NCBI GenBank assembly: GCA_024277615.1
Contig: JAJRUW010000002.1
Coordinates: 1-38,448 of the forward strand
Reading direction: 5' to 3'
DNA from: Fidelibacterota bacterium
Lineage (GTDB): Bacteria; Fidelibacterota; Marinisomatia; SCGC-AAA003-L08; JACNLC01
DNA length: 38,448 bases
Part shown: positions 6,579-15,085 of the stretch, in pieces
How the letters are laid out: each line of letters starts with the position of its first letter
Numbering within the stretch: the first letter of the stretch is position 1
The notes under the pieces: generated by a model
The model's input: only the letters and a program-made list of their open reading frames with translations
Database searches by the model: none
Told to the model about the DNA's origin: nothing
Translations under genes and position numbers: made by a program

Positions 6579-9500
6579 TTATCTTAACTGAAGTTCGTCA
6601 GTTACATCAATGGCAAACCATTTATAAATTGCAGGAACTACCAGTAATGTCAGCACCGTTGATGTGAGCAGTCCTCCTATCACAACGGTTGCCAGCGGAC
6701 GTTGAACATCGCTGCCGGTACCGGTTGCAATCAGCAGAGGAATGAGTCCGAAAGCCGTTGTGATGGCCGTCATTAGTACGGGCCTGATCCGCATTAGTGC
6801 TCCCTTTACAGATGCCTCGTTAACGGGAATACCGTCCCTCATCAGTTGGTTTAAATACGTAACCAGCACCATTCCGTTTTCAAGCGCAATACCGAAAAGA
6901 GCTATAAATCCTACCGAAGACGGCACCGAAAGATTTTGATTTGTCAGCCATAACGCAACAATGCCCCCCACGAGAGCAAGGGGTATATTTAACAGAATTA
7001 ATAATGTATTTTTCAGCGACCCAAAGCCGGTGAACAGCAGGATTACGATCAGCAACAGGGTAATGGGCACGACCACTGCAAGACGTTTATTTGCCTGTTG
7101 CTGTAATTTGAACTGCCCGCCCCAGGTGACATGATATCCTGCAGGTAGTGTGATCTGCTGTTCAATCAATTCCTGGCTTTCTTCAACAAAAGAACCTATG
7201 TCGCGGTCCAGCACATTACATTGAATTGTGATGAATCTCTGGCTGTTTTCACGAGTGATCTGACGGGGGCCGACGATCTCGGTTATATAGGCCAGCTGGC
7301 TGATAGGGACTTTGGTTCCTGCAGGTGATTCTATGAGTATTTCCCGAATGGCTTCGGGGGAACTGCGGTAATCTCTGTTGAACCTTACGAGGATGTCAAA
7401 CCGTTTCACACCTTCAAATAATTGTCCGGCAATTTCTCCCCCCACCGCGGCCCGGATCACTTCCTGTACATCCGAGACGTTGATTCCATAACGGGCGATA
7501 GCATGACGATCAACTTTGATGAGAAGTTGAGGTGTGCCGCTCACCTGATCTGCCTGAAGGTCTGCTGCACCTCTGACTGTACCGACCAGCTTTACGATTT
7601 CATCCGCTTTTTCCTTTAACAGGTCCAGATCGTCTCCGAACAATTTAATGGCCAGTTCTGCGCGGACGCCTTCCAGCAGTTCATCCACGGTCATCTGAAT
7701 GGGCTGTGTAAAATTGGATAGGACACCGGGAATATTCCCTAATTCCTCACGGATGAGGGTTTCAAGCTCGGATTGATTTTCGGCAGACCGCCACTCTTTC
7801 TTCGGTTTCAGCATGATGTACATTTCAGCACTATTGACGGGATCCGTGTGAGCACCCACTTCTCCGCGTCCGATCCGCGTCAGTACATTTTCAATTTCGG
7901 GAATTTTCATCAACCGCCGTTCTACGATCTGTGTGATGCGTGTGCTTTCATTCAGGGATATCGAAGGTGCCATACTCAGCCTGAGCACGATTGTTCCTTC
8001 CTGAAGCGTTGGCGTAAACTCAGAACCAAGGCGTGGATAAATGGTTATTCCGACAATCAACAAGCTTACGGCGAGGCCAACAGCATACTTCCTTTTATTG
8101 ATGAAAAACCTAATGACAGGTTCATAAAGTCGTCCGAGAAACCTGACAATTGCGATTTCATTGGCAGTTTGATCTTCCGCAGACAGCTTTTTGGGACGTC
8201 TCATGAAAAAATATGACATAATCGGTGCCAGGATCAGAGCAAAGAGGAGCGACCCTAACATCGCCAGTGATACCGTGTAGCCGAGGGGACGGAATGTTTT
8301 TCCTTCCACACCCTGTAAAGTGAAGAGGGGCAGGAAAACCACGATAATGATTATAATGGAAAAAAGTATCGGGCGTCCCACTTCCACACAGGCCCGGCGA
8401 ATGACATGTATGCGGGCTTCGTCCGCATGTGAGCGTCGTAGTTTTTGATCCACATTTTCAACCATTACAATTGTACCGTCAACCATCATCCCGATGGCAA
8501 TTGCTAATCCGCCAAAAGACATGAGATTGACCGATATCCCGAATATCTTCATGCCGATCAGGGCGAACAGGATGGAAAAGGGTATGGAAATCGCAACTAC
8601 GAGACTCGGTCGGAAAGAGCCCATGAAAACAACCAGAACCAGGGCAACTAAAAATATGCCCTGCAAAAGGGCCCGGGTAACCGTGTTTACGGCTGCCTCC
8701 ACCAGAGTTTTCTGCTGGTAATAGGGAACAATTTGTATTCCTTCAGGAAGTGTTTTATTAATTGCGGTCATTTTTTCTTCTACCTGACCGATCACCGTAG
8801 ATGAGTTGCTGCCATACAGTTTGACCACCATGCCTGATACGACCTCTTCGATTCCATTCCGGGTTTGTAATCCCCGGCGAACTGCGCCACCTACTTCAAT
8901 CTGCGCAATTTGCTTTAGATAAACCGGAGTCCCGTCATGAGTTTTGATGACAATTGCTTCAATATCTTCAATTTCCTGAAGCAGCCCTGTGGATCTTACA
9001 ATATACTCCTCTGAATTTTTCTCAATAAACTGAGCTCCCACATTCAGATTATTGATCCGGATTTTATCAACTATATCCTGAACTGTGACATCGTAACGCA
9101 GCAAAGCATTCGGATCGACAGAAACCTGAAACTGCTTTTCCCAGCCGCCGATACCGAGCACTTCGGTAACCCCCGGGACAGTTTGGAGCTGGTATTTGAT
9201 CAGCCAATCCTGTACGGAACGTAGTTCGGTGAGAGAATATTGTCCGGTTGTATCCTCCAGATAATAAAAGAGGATCAACCCCATGCCTGTTGAAATGGGC
9301 CCCATTTGCGGTTCTCCGAAACCGTCCGGGATAAATTCCCTGGCTTCCTGCAGCCGTTCATTGACCAGCTGTCGGGCAAAATAGATGTCAGTCCCGTCTT
9401 TGAAATACACATTCACCACCGACAAGCCGAAATTGGAAACAGATCGGATGTGATCGAGATCGGGCAATCCGTTCATTGCGGCCTCAACCGGGAAAGTAAT

Positions 9501-9689
9501 ATATTTTTCAATTTCTTCCGGGGCCAATCCTTCGGTCTCGGTAAAAACCTGAACGAGTGAGGGCGACACATCCGGAAATGCATCAATGGGAAGCTGTTTG
9601 TAACTGAATACGCCGGCACCCATGACCAGGATTCCGAGCACAGAGATGAGCAATTTGTTGCTTAATCCGAATTGAATGATTTTTTTCAT
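6579..9689 (-). CDS. Heavy-metal efflux RND pump, inner-membrane subunit (CusA/CzcA family)
   Basis: 1036 residues, the normal length. The first membrane helix follows MKKIIQFGLSNKLLISVLG, two large periplasmic loops are present, and two bundles of membrane helices lie near 340-500 and 870-1020. The fourth helix reads FGGLAIAIGMMVDGTIVMVEN and holds the acidic proton-relay residues D404 and E411 typical of heavy-metal efflux pumps. The protein exports metal ions using the proton gradient, docking to the adaptor and outer-membrane channel encoded just upstream. Helix 4 resembles but does not exactly match the CzcA or CusA consensus, so the metal (Zn/Co/Cd, Ni or Cu/Ag) cannot be fixed. GGAG lies upstream of the ATG. 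It is separated by 87 bp from the adaptor gene. Confidence 0.94.
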   Translation of the reverse strand: MKKIIQFGLSNKLLISVLGILVMGAGVFSYKQLPIDAFPDVSPSLVQVFTETEGLAPEEIEKYITFPVEAAMNGLPDLDHIRSVSNFGLSVVNVYFKDGTDIYFARQLVNERLQEAREFIPDGFGEPQMGPISTGMGLILFYYLEDTTGQYSLTELRSVQDWLIKYQLQTVPGVTEVLGIGGWEKQFQVSVDPNALLRYDVTVQDIVDKIRINNLNVGAQFIEKNSEEYIVRSTGLLQEIEDIEAIVIKTHDGTPVYLKQIAQIEVGGAVRRGLQTRNGIEEVVSGMVVKLYGSNSSTVIGQVEEKMTAINKTLPEGIQIVPYYQQKTLVEAAVNTVTRALLQGIFLVALVLVVFMGSFRPSLVVAISIPFSILFALIGMKIFGISVNLMSFGGLAIAIGMMVDGTIVMVENVDQKLRRSHADEARIHVIRRACVEVGRPILFSIIIIIVVFLPLFTLQGVEGKTFRPLGYTVSLAMLGSLLFALILAPIMSYFFMRRPKKLSAEDQTANEIAIVRFLGRLYEPVIRFFINKRKYAVGLAVSLLIVGITIYPRLGSEFTPTLQEGTIVLRLSMAPSISLNESTRITQIVERRLMKIPEIENVLTRIGRGEVGAHTDPVNSAEMYIMLKPKKEWRSAENQSELETLIREELGNIPGVLSNFTQPIQMTVDELLEGVRAELAIKLFGDDLDLLKEKADEIVKLVGTVRGAADLQADQVSGTPQLLIKVDRHAIARYGINVSDVQEVIRAAVGGEIAGQLFEGVKRFDILVRFNRDYRSSPEAIREILIESPAGTKVPISQLAYITEIVGPRQITRENSQRFITIQCNVLDRDIGSFVEESQELIEQQITLPAGYHVTWGGQFKLQQQANKRLAVVVPITLLLIVILLFTGFGSLKNTLLILLNIPLALVGGIVALWLTNQNLSVPSSVGFIALFGIALENGMVLVTYLNQLMRDGIPVNEASVKGALMRIRPVLMTAITTAFGLIPLLIATGTGSDVQRPLATVVIGGLLTSTVLTLLVVPAIYKWFAIDVTDELQLR

Positions 9690-9776
9690 GGTCTGTAATT
9701 CTCCAAATGGTTTACTGCCCGGTGCTGTTTACAGCCGGCCGGTTGAATCAGATTGATAATTTTAAAAAATCCTGGA

Positions 9777-10721
9777 TCAGTGTGCATGTCCGCCGCCAAA
9801 ATCGTCTTTCTGAAGTTCGGCTTTCAGGGTAAATCCCCCTTTGCTTACATAAATATCACCGCGTTTCAGTCCGTCAAGAACTTCTAAGTTTAGATCATTC
9901 GTGCGACCGACGTGTATAGCTCCGGGCTCGAAACCTCCCGGTGTTTTAATAAAAATAACCTGACGGGATTCCATCATTTCGATGGCAGTTTTCGGGATGA
10001 GAATATCCACATTTTCACTGGTTGTGGTGATTTTCCCGTTTACGAATAACCCCGGTCGCCAGTCACCGCTGCTGTTATCCAGTTCTACCCGGGCAGTTGC
10101 GGTTCTGGTCTCCTCGTTGATCACGGGGGATATGTAGCTGATAGTGCCTGTAATAGAAGAAAATCCAAGCCCGGCGGAGATCTCCACCTGCTGTCCCGGA
10201 TGCACAAAGGGCAGGTCTTTCTGAAAAACGCTGAGGTTTGCCCAGACTGTATTCAGATCTGCAATCAGAAATCCGTGATCCGTATCATTAATCACTTCAC
10301 CATTTGTAAGATGCTTTTCAATGACAATGCCGGTGATCAGGGATTTTATCTCAAAATTCGAGAGGCTCTCATTACTTTCGATGACGGCCAGAACTTCTCC
10401 CTTTTTAACAAGATCACCAACATTTTTTTTAACGGCCTTTACAACACCGGTGAATCGGGGGTAAATATGTGCCAGATTATCCGGAGGTATTACGATCTCT
10501 CCCGGAAGAACCACATGAAGCTGCAGTTGTCCGGGACCGGCAATTTCGGTTTCAATTCCGAATTCAAGCATTTCGGCATCTGAGATCTCAACAATTTCAT
10601 GATCCGGCTCATGTCCGTGTTCATCTTCTTGCTGATGATCGGCAATTTCCTTTTCGCCGCAGTTAAGTGTGAAAATCAAAAATGTTATCATTAAAAGGTA
10701 TCCGGTAATTTTTTTCTGCAT
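9777..10721 (-). CDS. RND efflux periplasmic adaptor subunit (CusB/CzcB family), His-rich
   Basis: 314-residue membrane-fusion protein linking the inner-membrane pump to the outer-membrane channel. A hydrophobic N-terminus ends in a possible lipidation cysteine (TFLIFTLNC). The early His/Glu-rich stretch HQQEDEHGHEPDHEIVEI resembles metal-binding segments of such adaptors, and the C-terminus ends GGGHAH. In between are the lipoyl-like hairpin (YPRFTGVVKAVKKNVGDLVKKGEVLAVIES), a half returning through ITGIVIEKHLTNGEVI, and a beta-barrel (RPGLFVNGKI). The coiled hairpin is very short, making this a compact adaptor. AAGGAAATTTAG precedes the ATG. The gene lies 30 bp after the channel gene and shares its strand. 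Confidence 0.92.
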   Translation of the reverse strand: MQKKITGYLLMITFLIFTLNCGEKEIADHQQEDEHGHEPDHEIVEISDAEMLEFGIETEIAGPGQLQLHVVLPGEIVIPPDNLAHIYPRFTGVVKAVKKNVGDLVKKGEVLAVIESNESLSNFEIKSLITGIVIEKHLTNGEVINDTDHGFLIADLNTVWANLSVFQKDLPFVHPGQQVEISAGLGFSSITGTISYISPVINEETRTATARVELDNSSGDWRPGLFVNGKITTTSENVDILIPKTAIEMMESRQVIFIKTPGGFEPGAIHVGRTNDLNLEVLDGLKRGDIYVSKGGFTLKAELQKDDFGGGHAH

Positions 10722-10751
10722 CTAAATTTCCTTAATTTTTTTGGGGTTTCA

Positions 10752-12098
10752 TCAATGACTGTACTGCATAATTTTTTGCCCTGTCAGACCTTCAATTCGG
10801 GTGAGGGTAAGGTTGTATTCAAGCAGAGAACTCAGATAACTGCTTCTGATCTCGAAAAGTACTCTCTGTGCATCGAGAACATCCAGAACACCGTATTTCC
10901 CCTGTTCATATCCGTCCGATATGATGCGAAAGGCATTTTGAGCTTCCGGGATCAGTGTGGTGTGATAGCTGTCCACCTCCATTTGCAGCATTAATAACGT
11001 ATTGTATGCGGATTGCAATTCTCTCTGAAGTTTTATTCTTACGGAGTTGGACTGCCATTCGGACTGTACAACAGCTTCGGCTGCGCCGGCAATGGCATTG
11101 CTGTTATTATTGAATAGTGGTAAAGGAAAAGATAATCCGGCCGTAAAGGTGGCATCGTTTGTTTCGTTCAGTTTTCGGATCCCGGCTGAAAAGGTAGGGT
11201 CGGGAATTCGATTTGCTTTTTCCAGTTCAACCTGATGTTTTCGATACTTCAAATTCGCTTTCAGAATTTCAATCGTAGGATTTTCTGAAAGCTGTGTCAG
11301 CAGTGTTTCGAAAGCAGGTAATTCTTCGAGTGTTTTCAGTTCACCTGCAAGTACAGAGGCTGTTAAAGTTTCTGCACCCCAGACAGAGGCGAGTTTCATG
11401 CGCTCTTCGGCGAGCTTGCGATGTGCACGTTCCAGGCGGATGCGCGCATTTATCACCTCAACTTTTGCTCTGGATAGCTGCGCCGGGGAGACTCGACCGG
11501 CATTAACTCTTTTGCGAATTGTATCTTTAAACTGACCCGCCAAATCCAGCAGGTCGGTGGCCAACCGAATTTCCTCCTGAGTTGCCAGGACCAGTGTGTA
11601 GGAGTAAACAACATCCGTAAAGATGCTGAGTTCTTCTTCCCGGTAGCCAAGCATGGAGATTTCCGTTGCCGTGTCAGCCAGTTTCAGGCGTTTTTTTCTT
11701 TTACCGGCAAGTTCGATGAGCTGACCGGCTGAAAAAGTGGCTTCGGAGAGAGCTGTCTTCTCATAAGCCCCTGAACCTGCAAAATTTTCTATTTCAAATG
11801 CAAGTTCAGGGTTGGGCAATCTGGCTTCCTGTTTTGCTGCAAATCGTTTGACATTAATTTTGTACTTGGCTGCTTTTAGGCCCGGGTTGTACCTGAGCGC
11901 CAGAGAAAGGGCTTCTCTGAAATGAAGGGTATCTCCAATACTTTCAGGTTTCAGGTTTAGGTCAAGATCGCCTGCCAGTACATAGCCTGCTCTCTCACCT
12001 GTATTGACTTCCCGTTGTCTTGCTTTATTCTGGCTAATTCCATAACCTGCACACAGGGTTATAATAATTATATTAATCACCGAGAGATTTAATTTCAT
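10752..12098 (-). CDS. TolC-family outer-membrane efflux channel (CusC/CzcC-like)
   Basis: 448 residues with a signal peptide (hydrophobic through about residue 22, ending GYGISQNKA). Two outer-membrane efflux repeats follow, with long amphipathic helices and typical segments such as ALRYNPGLKAAKYKI, RLPNPELAFEIENF, and later SYLSSLLEYNLTLTRIEGLTG at the end. Channels of this family form trimeric tunnels that receive substrate from the adaptor and pump; the two partner genes follow immediately downstream on the same strand. The substrate follows from the partners only. A 120-bp gap with a strong hairpin separates it from the small exported protein upstream in the operon. Confidence 0.92.
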   Translation of the reverse strand: MKLNLSVINIIIITLCAGYGISQNKARQREVNTGERAGYVLAGDLDLNLKPESIGDTLHFREALSLALRYNPGLKAAKYKINVKRFAAKQEARLPNPELAFEIENFAGSGAYEKTALSEATFSAGQLIELAGKRKKRLKLADTATEISMLGYREEELSIFTDVVYSYTLVLATQEEIRLATDLLDLAGQFKDTIRKRVNAGRVSPAQLSRAKVEVINARIRLERAHRKLAEERMKLASVWGAETLTASVLAGELKTLEELPAFETLLTQLSENPTIEILKANLKYRKHQVELEKANRIPDPTFSAGIRKLNETNDATFTAGLSFPLPLFNNNSNAIAGAAEAVVQSEWQSNSVRIKLQRELQSAYNTLLMLQMEVDSYHTTLIPEAQNAFRIISDGYEQGKYGVLDVLDAQRVLFEIRSSYLSSLLEYNLTLTRIEGLTGQKIMQYSH

Positions 12099-12137
12099 TG
12101 ATTACCTTATGTTAAATTTTGGTTAACAGTATCCTCT

Positions 12138-12167
12138 GTACCCCCCGTTTTTAGTTACGGGAAGTAC
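12138..12167 (-). repeat. Intra-operon hairpin upstream of the channel gene
   Basis: CCCGT and ACGGG pair around an 8-nt loop, with outer GTAC and GTAC arms that can pair after a 2-nt internal loop. It lies in the 120-bp leader between the small exported protein and the channel gene. It could attenuate transcription or shape mRNA decay; no U-run makes a strong terminator unlikely. Confidence 0.4.
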
Positions 12168-12218
12168 CCTCCGCAGCAGTGCGGACATAGCATGTGGGTA
12201 GTTGGAGGTAGAATACTG

Positions 12219-12626
12219 CTAAATCAGCAGAACGGGATTAGCTGCAACGGCAGCGTCAGGGCTGGAATGCGAGGCTTTGTGATAGTTTTGAGATGTAGTT
12301 ATGAGGTTGTGTATCGCAGGGATTTCTGAAAAAAATAAGGAAATTGCCCGGGTTTCATGATCAGTATAGCGCTTGGATACGGGGGCGATTCGAGGACCCG
12401 GCGTATGAACTGATATATCCAGGCAGTCATCATGAGCAAAAACTGTCGTGCCAGATTCAGTGCGTGTTCTTTCACTGCCGGGATTGGCATCAGGGTTCGG
12501 TCTAAAAAAAACAATACTGCCATCGGAACCGATACACAATACAACTTCAGGCAGGGGAACTCCCGGCAGCAACGAGTAAAACAGAATTGTGAAGCTCAAT
12601 AAAGGATAGGATATTTTCTTCAACAT
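12219..12626 (-). CDS. Small exported protein of the metal-efflux operon, unknown function
   Basis: 135 residues. The N-terminus MLKKISYPLLSFTILFYSLL looks like a signal peptide followed by PGVPLPEVV. The mature part has two cysteines, in VVLCIGSDGSIVFF (C31) and HDDCLDIS (C68), separated by a low-complexity linker. The tail is moderately hydrophobic (SPDAAVAANPVLLI). I do not recognise a named domain. From general memory, small secreted proteins with a VVLCxGxDG segment and a later Cys-x-Asp occur in other cus-type operons, but I cannot verify this here. It sits directly between the metal-sensing regulator (stop one base upstream of its ATG) and the channel gene, so a periplasmic metal-related role is a reasonable inference. 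Confidence 0.6.
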   Translation of the reverse strand: MLKKISYPLLSFTILFYSLLPGVPLPEVVLCIGSDGSIVFFRPNPDANPGSERTRTESGTTVFAHDDCLDISVHTPGPRIAPVSKRYTDHETRAISLFFSEIPAIHNLITTSQNYHKASHSSPDAAVAANPVLLI

Positions 12627-12995
12627 TTATAATTCTTCAATATGCTCTTTTGCGACGGCAATCAGTTGTTCAATGTGAGAATCATTGAGGGAATAATATA
12701 CCATTTTGCCCTCTTTACGATTATTAACGATGTGCAAATTCCTAAGCAGCCGCAATTGATGGGAGATGGCGGATACGGAGACTTCCACGATGGCAGAAAT
12801 ATCACAGACGCAAAGCTCGTCAATTGACAGGGCCTGTAAAATCTGCAGCCGCGTAGGATCTGAAAAAGCTTTGAACAGTTCGGCCATAAATTTGGTTTTC
12901 CCGATTTCGGGAATTTGTCCGCTTACCAGTTTTACCTTTTTCAGGTCAACCGCTTCAAGTGAGCAGGTATATTTTTTGTCGTCGGTCATTTTCAA
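12627..12995 (-). CDS. ArsR/SmtB-family metal-sensing repressor
   Basis: 122-residue winged-helix regulator. The sequence FSDPTRLQILQAL leads into ELCVCDIS (C62, C64, the alpha-3 thiolate motif), then the recognition helix VSVSAISHQLRLLRN and wing KEGKMVYYSLND. The last helix, DSHIEQLIAVAKEHIEEL, keeps the alpha-5 zinc-site spacing D-x-H-x10-H-x2-E (D105, H107, H118, E121) seen in SmtB and CadC. A single N-terminal cysteine (C11) lies near where CadC and SmtB have theirs. It therefore has ligands for both a soft-metal thiolate site and a zinc-type site, resembling CadC. It is first in the efflux operon and is expected to repress it until metal binds. Confidence 0.92.
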   Translation of the reverse strand: MKMTDDKKYTCSLEAVDLKKVKLVSGQIPEIGKTKFMAELFKAFSDPTRLQILQALSIDELCVCDISAIVEVSVSAISHQLRLLRNLHIVNNRKEGKMVYYSLNDSHIEQLIAVAKEHIEEL

Positions 12996-13007
12996 TATAT
13001 GTTATAA

Positions 13008-13023
13008 TTGAGCAATTATTCAA
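13008..13023. promoter_or_regulatory. Probable operator of the ArsR/SmtB-type repressor
   Basis: TTGAGCAATTATTCAA is an AT-rich imperfect palindrome (TTGA and TCAA arms) 12 bp before the regulator start. It fits the kind of site bound by ArsR/SmtB repressors. On the minus strand the TTGAAT arm could double as a -35 element with AT-rich candidates for -10 downstream, which would let the repressor block the promoter directly. Confidence 0.55.
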
Positions 13024-13294
13024 ATATAGTGGGTATTCCCGAAACGAACCAACTCTTTTTTGTGCTCTTTGTAGATTTGCTTCGTCCGTCCACAACGTTT
13101 ACATATAAAAAGGCCTGCACCGGAAAGTGTGACAGGGCTTAGCTTTCCATATCGACAAAAACAAAGGATAAGATATGCTAAAGGTAATCCTGTCTGTATA
13201 ATTGTTCATGAAGTTCAATCGCTACTCATTCGAAAAGATTGTGGTCTGCCAGGTATAAATCCGACAAACATAGCATTTGTACGTCCCAAATATT
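13024..13294. other. Intergenic region between dnaG end and the efflux operon promoter
   Basis: About 270 bp without an accepted gene; the promoter of the efflux operon must lie at its left edge. A minus-strand frame of about 60 codons ending at 13020 has a Cys pattern CFC followed by CKRCGRTKQIYKEH, like a zinc ribbon, but has no ATG, GTG or TTG start. It may be the tail of a lost transposase or zinc-ribbon protein. Confidence 0.4.
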
Positions 13295-15085
13295 TTATGA
13301 TTTCGAATACAATTTGCCTGCGTTTTTTTTCTTTCTTTGCAGCAGGTCCATTTCTGTGAGGAGCTGACTGAACTCAACGGTTCCGGAAGCGGTTGCTTTC
13401 AACTGCTGCCGTTTTGCGTCGAGCTGAGCATCAATAAATTTTTTCTCCAGGCGTGTCAAACAATCTTTAGCTACGACCGGGGTTGTGGAGATTTTGTCAA
13501 TTTCCATGAGCAAAGCTGAAAGTCTGCGGCGATCCGAATCATTTTCCAATGCGTCGAAGACCGTATTGATATCAGGTGAACCGGCCGAAGGCAAATGAAT
13601 GAAAACAGCATCAAATATTCTCTGGCTGGATGGAGAAGTAAACCACTCCCTTATGAAATGATCATAGATCAGCTTCCGGATACTGTGATCCGTAGAAAAA
13701 CAGAGTTGCAGCAGTTCATCTTCCAGTTTTAGACTTGCAGGTGAATCCGGCTTCCGGAGTGTTTCTGTCTTCGTAATATCTTTCCCGCGGGGTAAACGCT
13801 GTTTCCGGCGCTGCAGCAGGTCTTCAAGTGACCTAAAAAGCGTCTCATCTTTTAGACCCGTGATCTCTGCCAGTCTTTTGACGTAGAGTTCTCTAAGTAT
13901 ACGGTCCTCAAAAAGCACTAATTCCTGCAGAACGCTTTTTACAAAACCGGCATTGAATGACGGATCGTTTCTGTCACCGGCGGACTTCTCATACTGAAAG
14001 TGTAATAAGTCCACGGCTTTTTCAACGGCTTCGAGAATAGGACCGGGACCTGCCTGTTTGACCCAGTCGTCCGGATCCACATTCTCGGGCATCTCAACGA
14101 TAGAGGGGTTCAGTCCGTTCCGCAGCAGTACATAGCCGGCCCGCACAGCCGCCGAGATCCCGGCCTTGTCACCATCGTAAGCCAGGGCAATTTTCCGGGA
14201 GTATTTCCTGAGCTCCCGGGCGTGGTTATCTGTAAATGCCGTGCCGGATACGGCAGCGATATTTTGGATGCCCGCTTGAAATAACTGCAGAAAATCCATA
14301 TATCCTTCAACAACGATCACAGGGTCCGATTCTCTGATAAAGGGTTTGGAAGCCCACAACCCGTACAGAATCCGGCTTTTATTGTAGAGCGGGGTTTCAG
14401 GTGAGTTTACATATTTTGCAGGATCGTCACCCTTGAAAACACGGCCTGCAAACCCGACTATCTTACCTTGCGTATTTTGTAAAGGAAACATGATACGTCC
14501 TCTGAACCGGTCGAAATAGCCCTTTTCTCCGGAGATAAACAGACCGCTTTGGGTCATCGCATCAGCCGTATATTTTTCTGCTCTCAGGAGTTCAAGAAGA
14601 GTTCCCCAACCCGTCTGACTGTAGCCAAGACGAAATTCACTGATCGTCTTGCGGGAAAGACCTCTGTCTGCAAAGTACTGCAGGACCTCTTTTCCTTCTG
14701 CTGTTTTCAGGTTTGTCTGAAAATGTCTGGCCGCAAATTCATGGATGTCTCTTAGTTGAAAGAGCAGCTCTCTCGGTCTGCTGCTGCCCGTGATATCCAG
14801 TTGTATATTGAAGCGGTCGGCAAGAAATTGTACGGCTTCGGCAAACTCGAGTTTTTCGATTTGCATAATGAAATTGATGACACCTCCACCCACACCACAA
14901 CCAAAACAATGAAAGATCTGTTTCTGTTCATTGACCGAAAAAGACCCTGTCTTTTCACTGTGGAATGGACAGAGACCAAAAAAATTCCGACCTTTTCTTT
15001 TTAATTGAATATATCCGGAAACGACATCAACAATATCAGCTGCATTGCGGACCTGTTCTATGGACTGTTCGGAAATGCGGGCCAT
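13295..15085 (-). CDS. dnaG: DNA primase
   Basis: 596 residues, typical length. It makes the RNA primers for replication. The N-terminal CHC2 zinc finger is intact: CPFH (C39, H42) and CFGCG (C60, C63). The central catalytic core includes GFAGRVFKGDDPAKYVNSPETPLYNK, and the TOPRIM domain shows VVVEGYMDFLQLFQ and AYDGDKAG with later PENVDPDDW. The C-terminal helicase-interaction part is divergent, as usual. Its ATG overlaps the mutS2 stop by one base (TAATG), so the two are translationally coupled. The gene is last in the mutS2 transcription unit. Confidence 0.95.
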   Translation of the reverse strand: MARISEQSIEQVRNAADIVDVVSGYIQLKRKGRNFFGLCPFHSEKTGSFSVNEQKQIFHCFGCGVGGGVINFIMQIEKLEFAEAVQFLADRFNIQLDITGSSRPRELLFQLRDIHEFAARHFQTNLKTAEGKEVLQYFADRGLSRKTISEFRLGYSQTGWGTLLELLRAEKYTADAMTQSGLFISGEKGYFDRFRGRIMFPLQNTQGKIVGFAGRVFKGDDPAKYVNSPETPLYNKSRILYGLWASKPFIRESDPVIVVEGYMDFLQLFQAGIQNIAAVSGTAFTDNHARELRKYSRKIALAYDGDKAGISAAVRAGYVLLRNGLNPSIVEMPENVDPDDWVKQAGPGPILEAVEKAVDLLHFQYEKSAGDRNDPSFNAGFVKSVLQELVLFEDRILRELYVKRLAEITGLKDETLFRSLEDLLQRRKQRLPRGKDITKTETLRKPDSPASLKLEDELLQLCFSTDHSIRKLIYDHFIREWFTSPSSQRIFDAVFIHLPSAGSPDINTVFDALENDSDRRRLSALLMEIDKISTTPVVAKDCLTRLEKKFIDAQLDAKRQQLKATASGTVEFSQLLTEMDLLQRKKKNAGKLYSKS

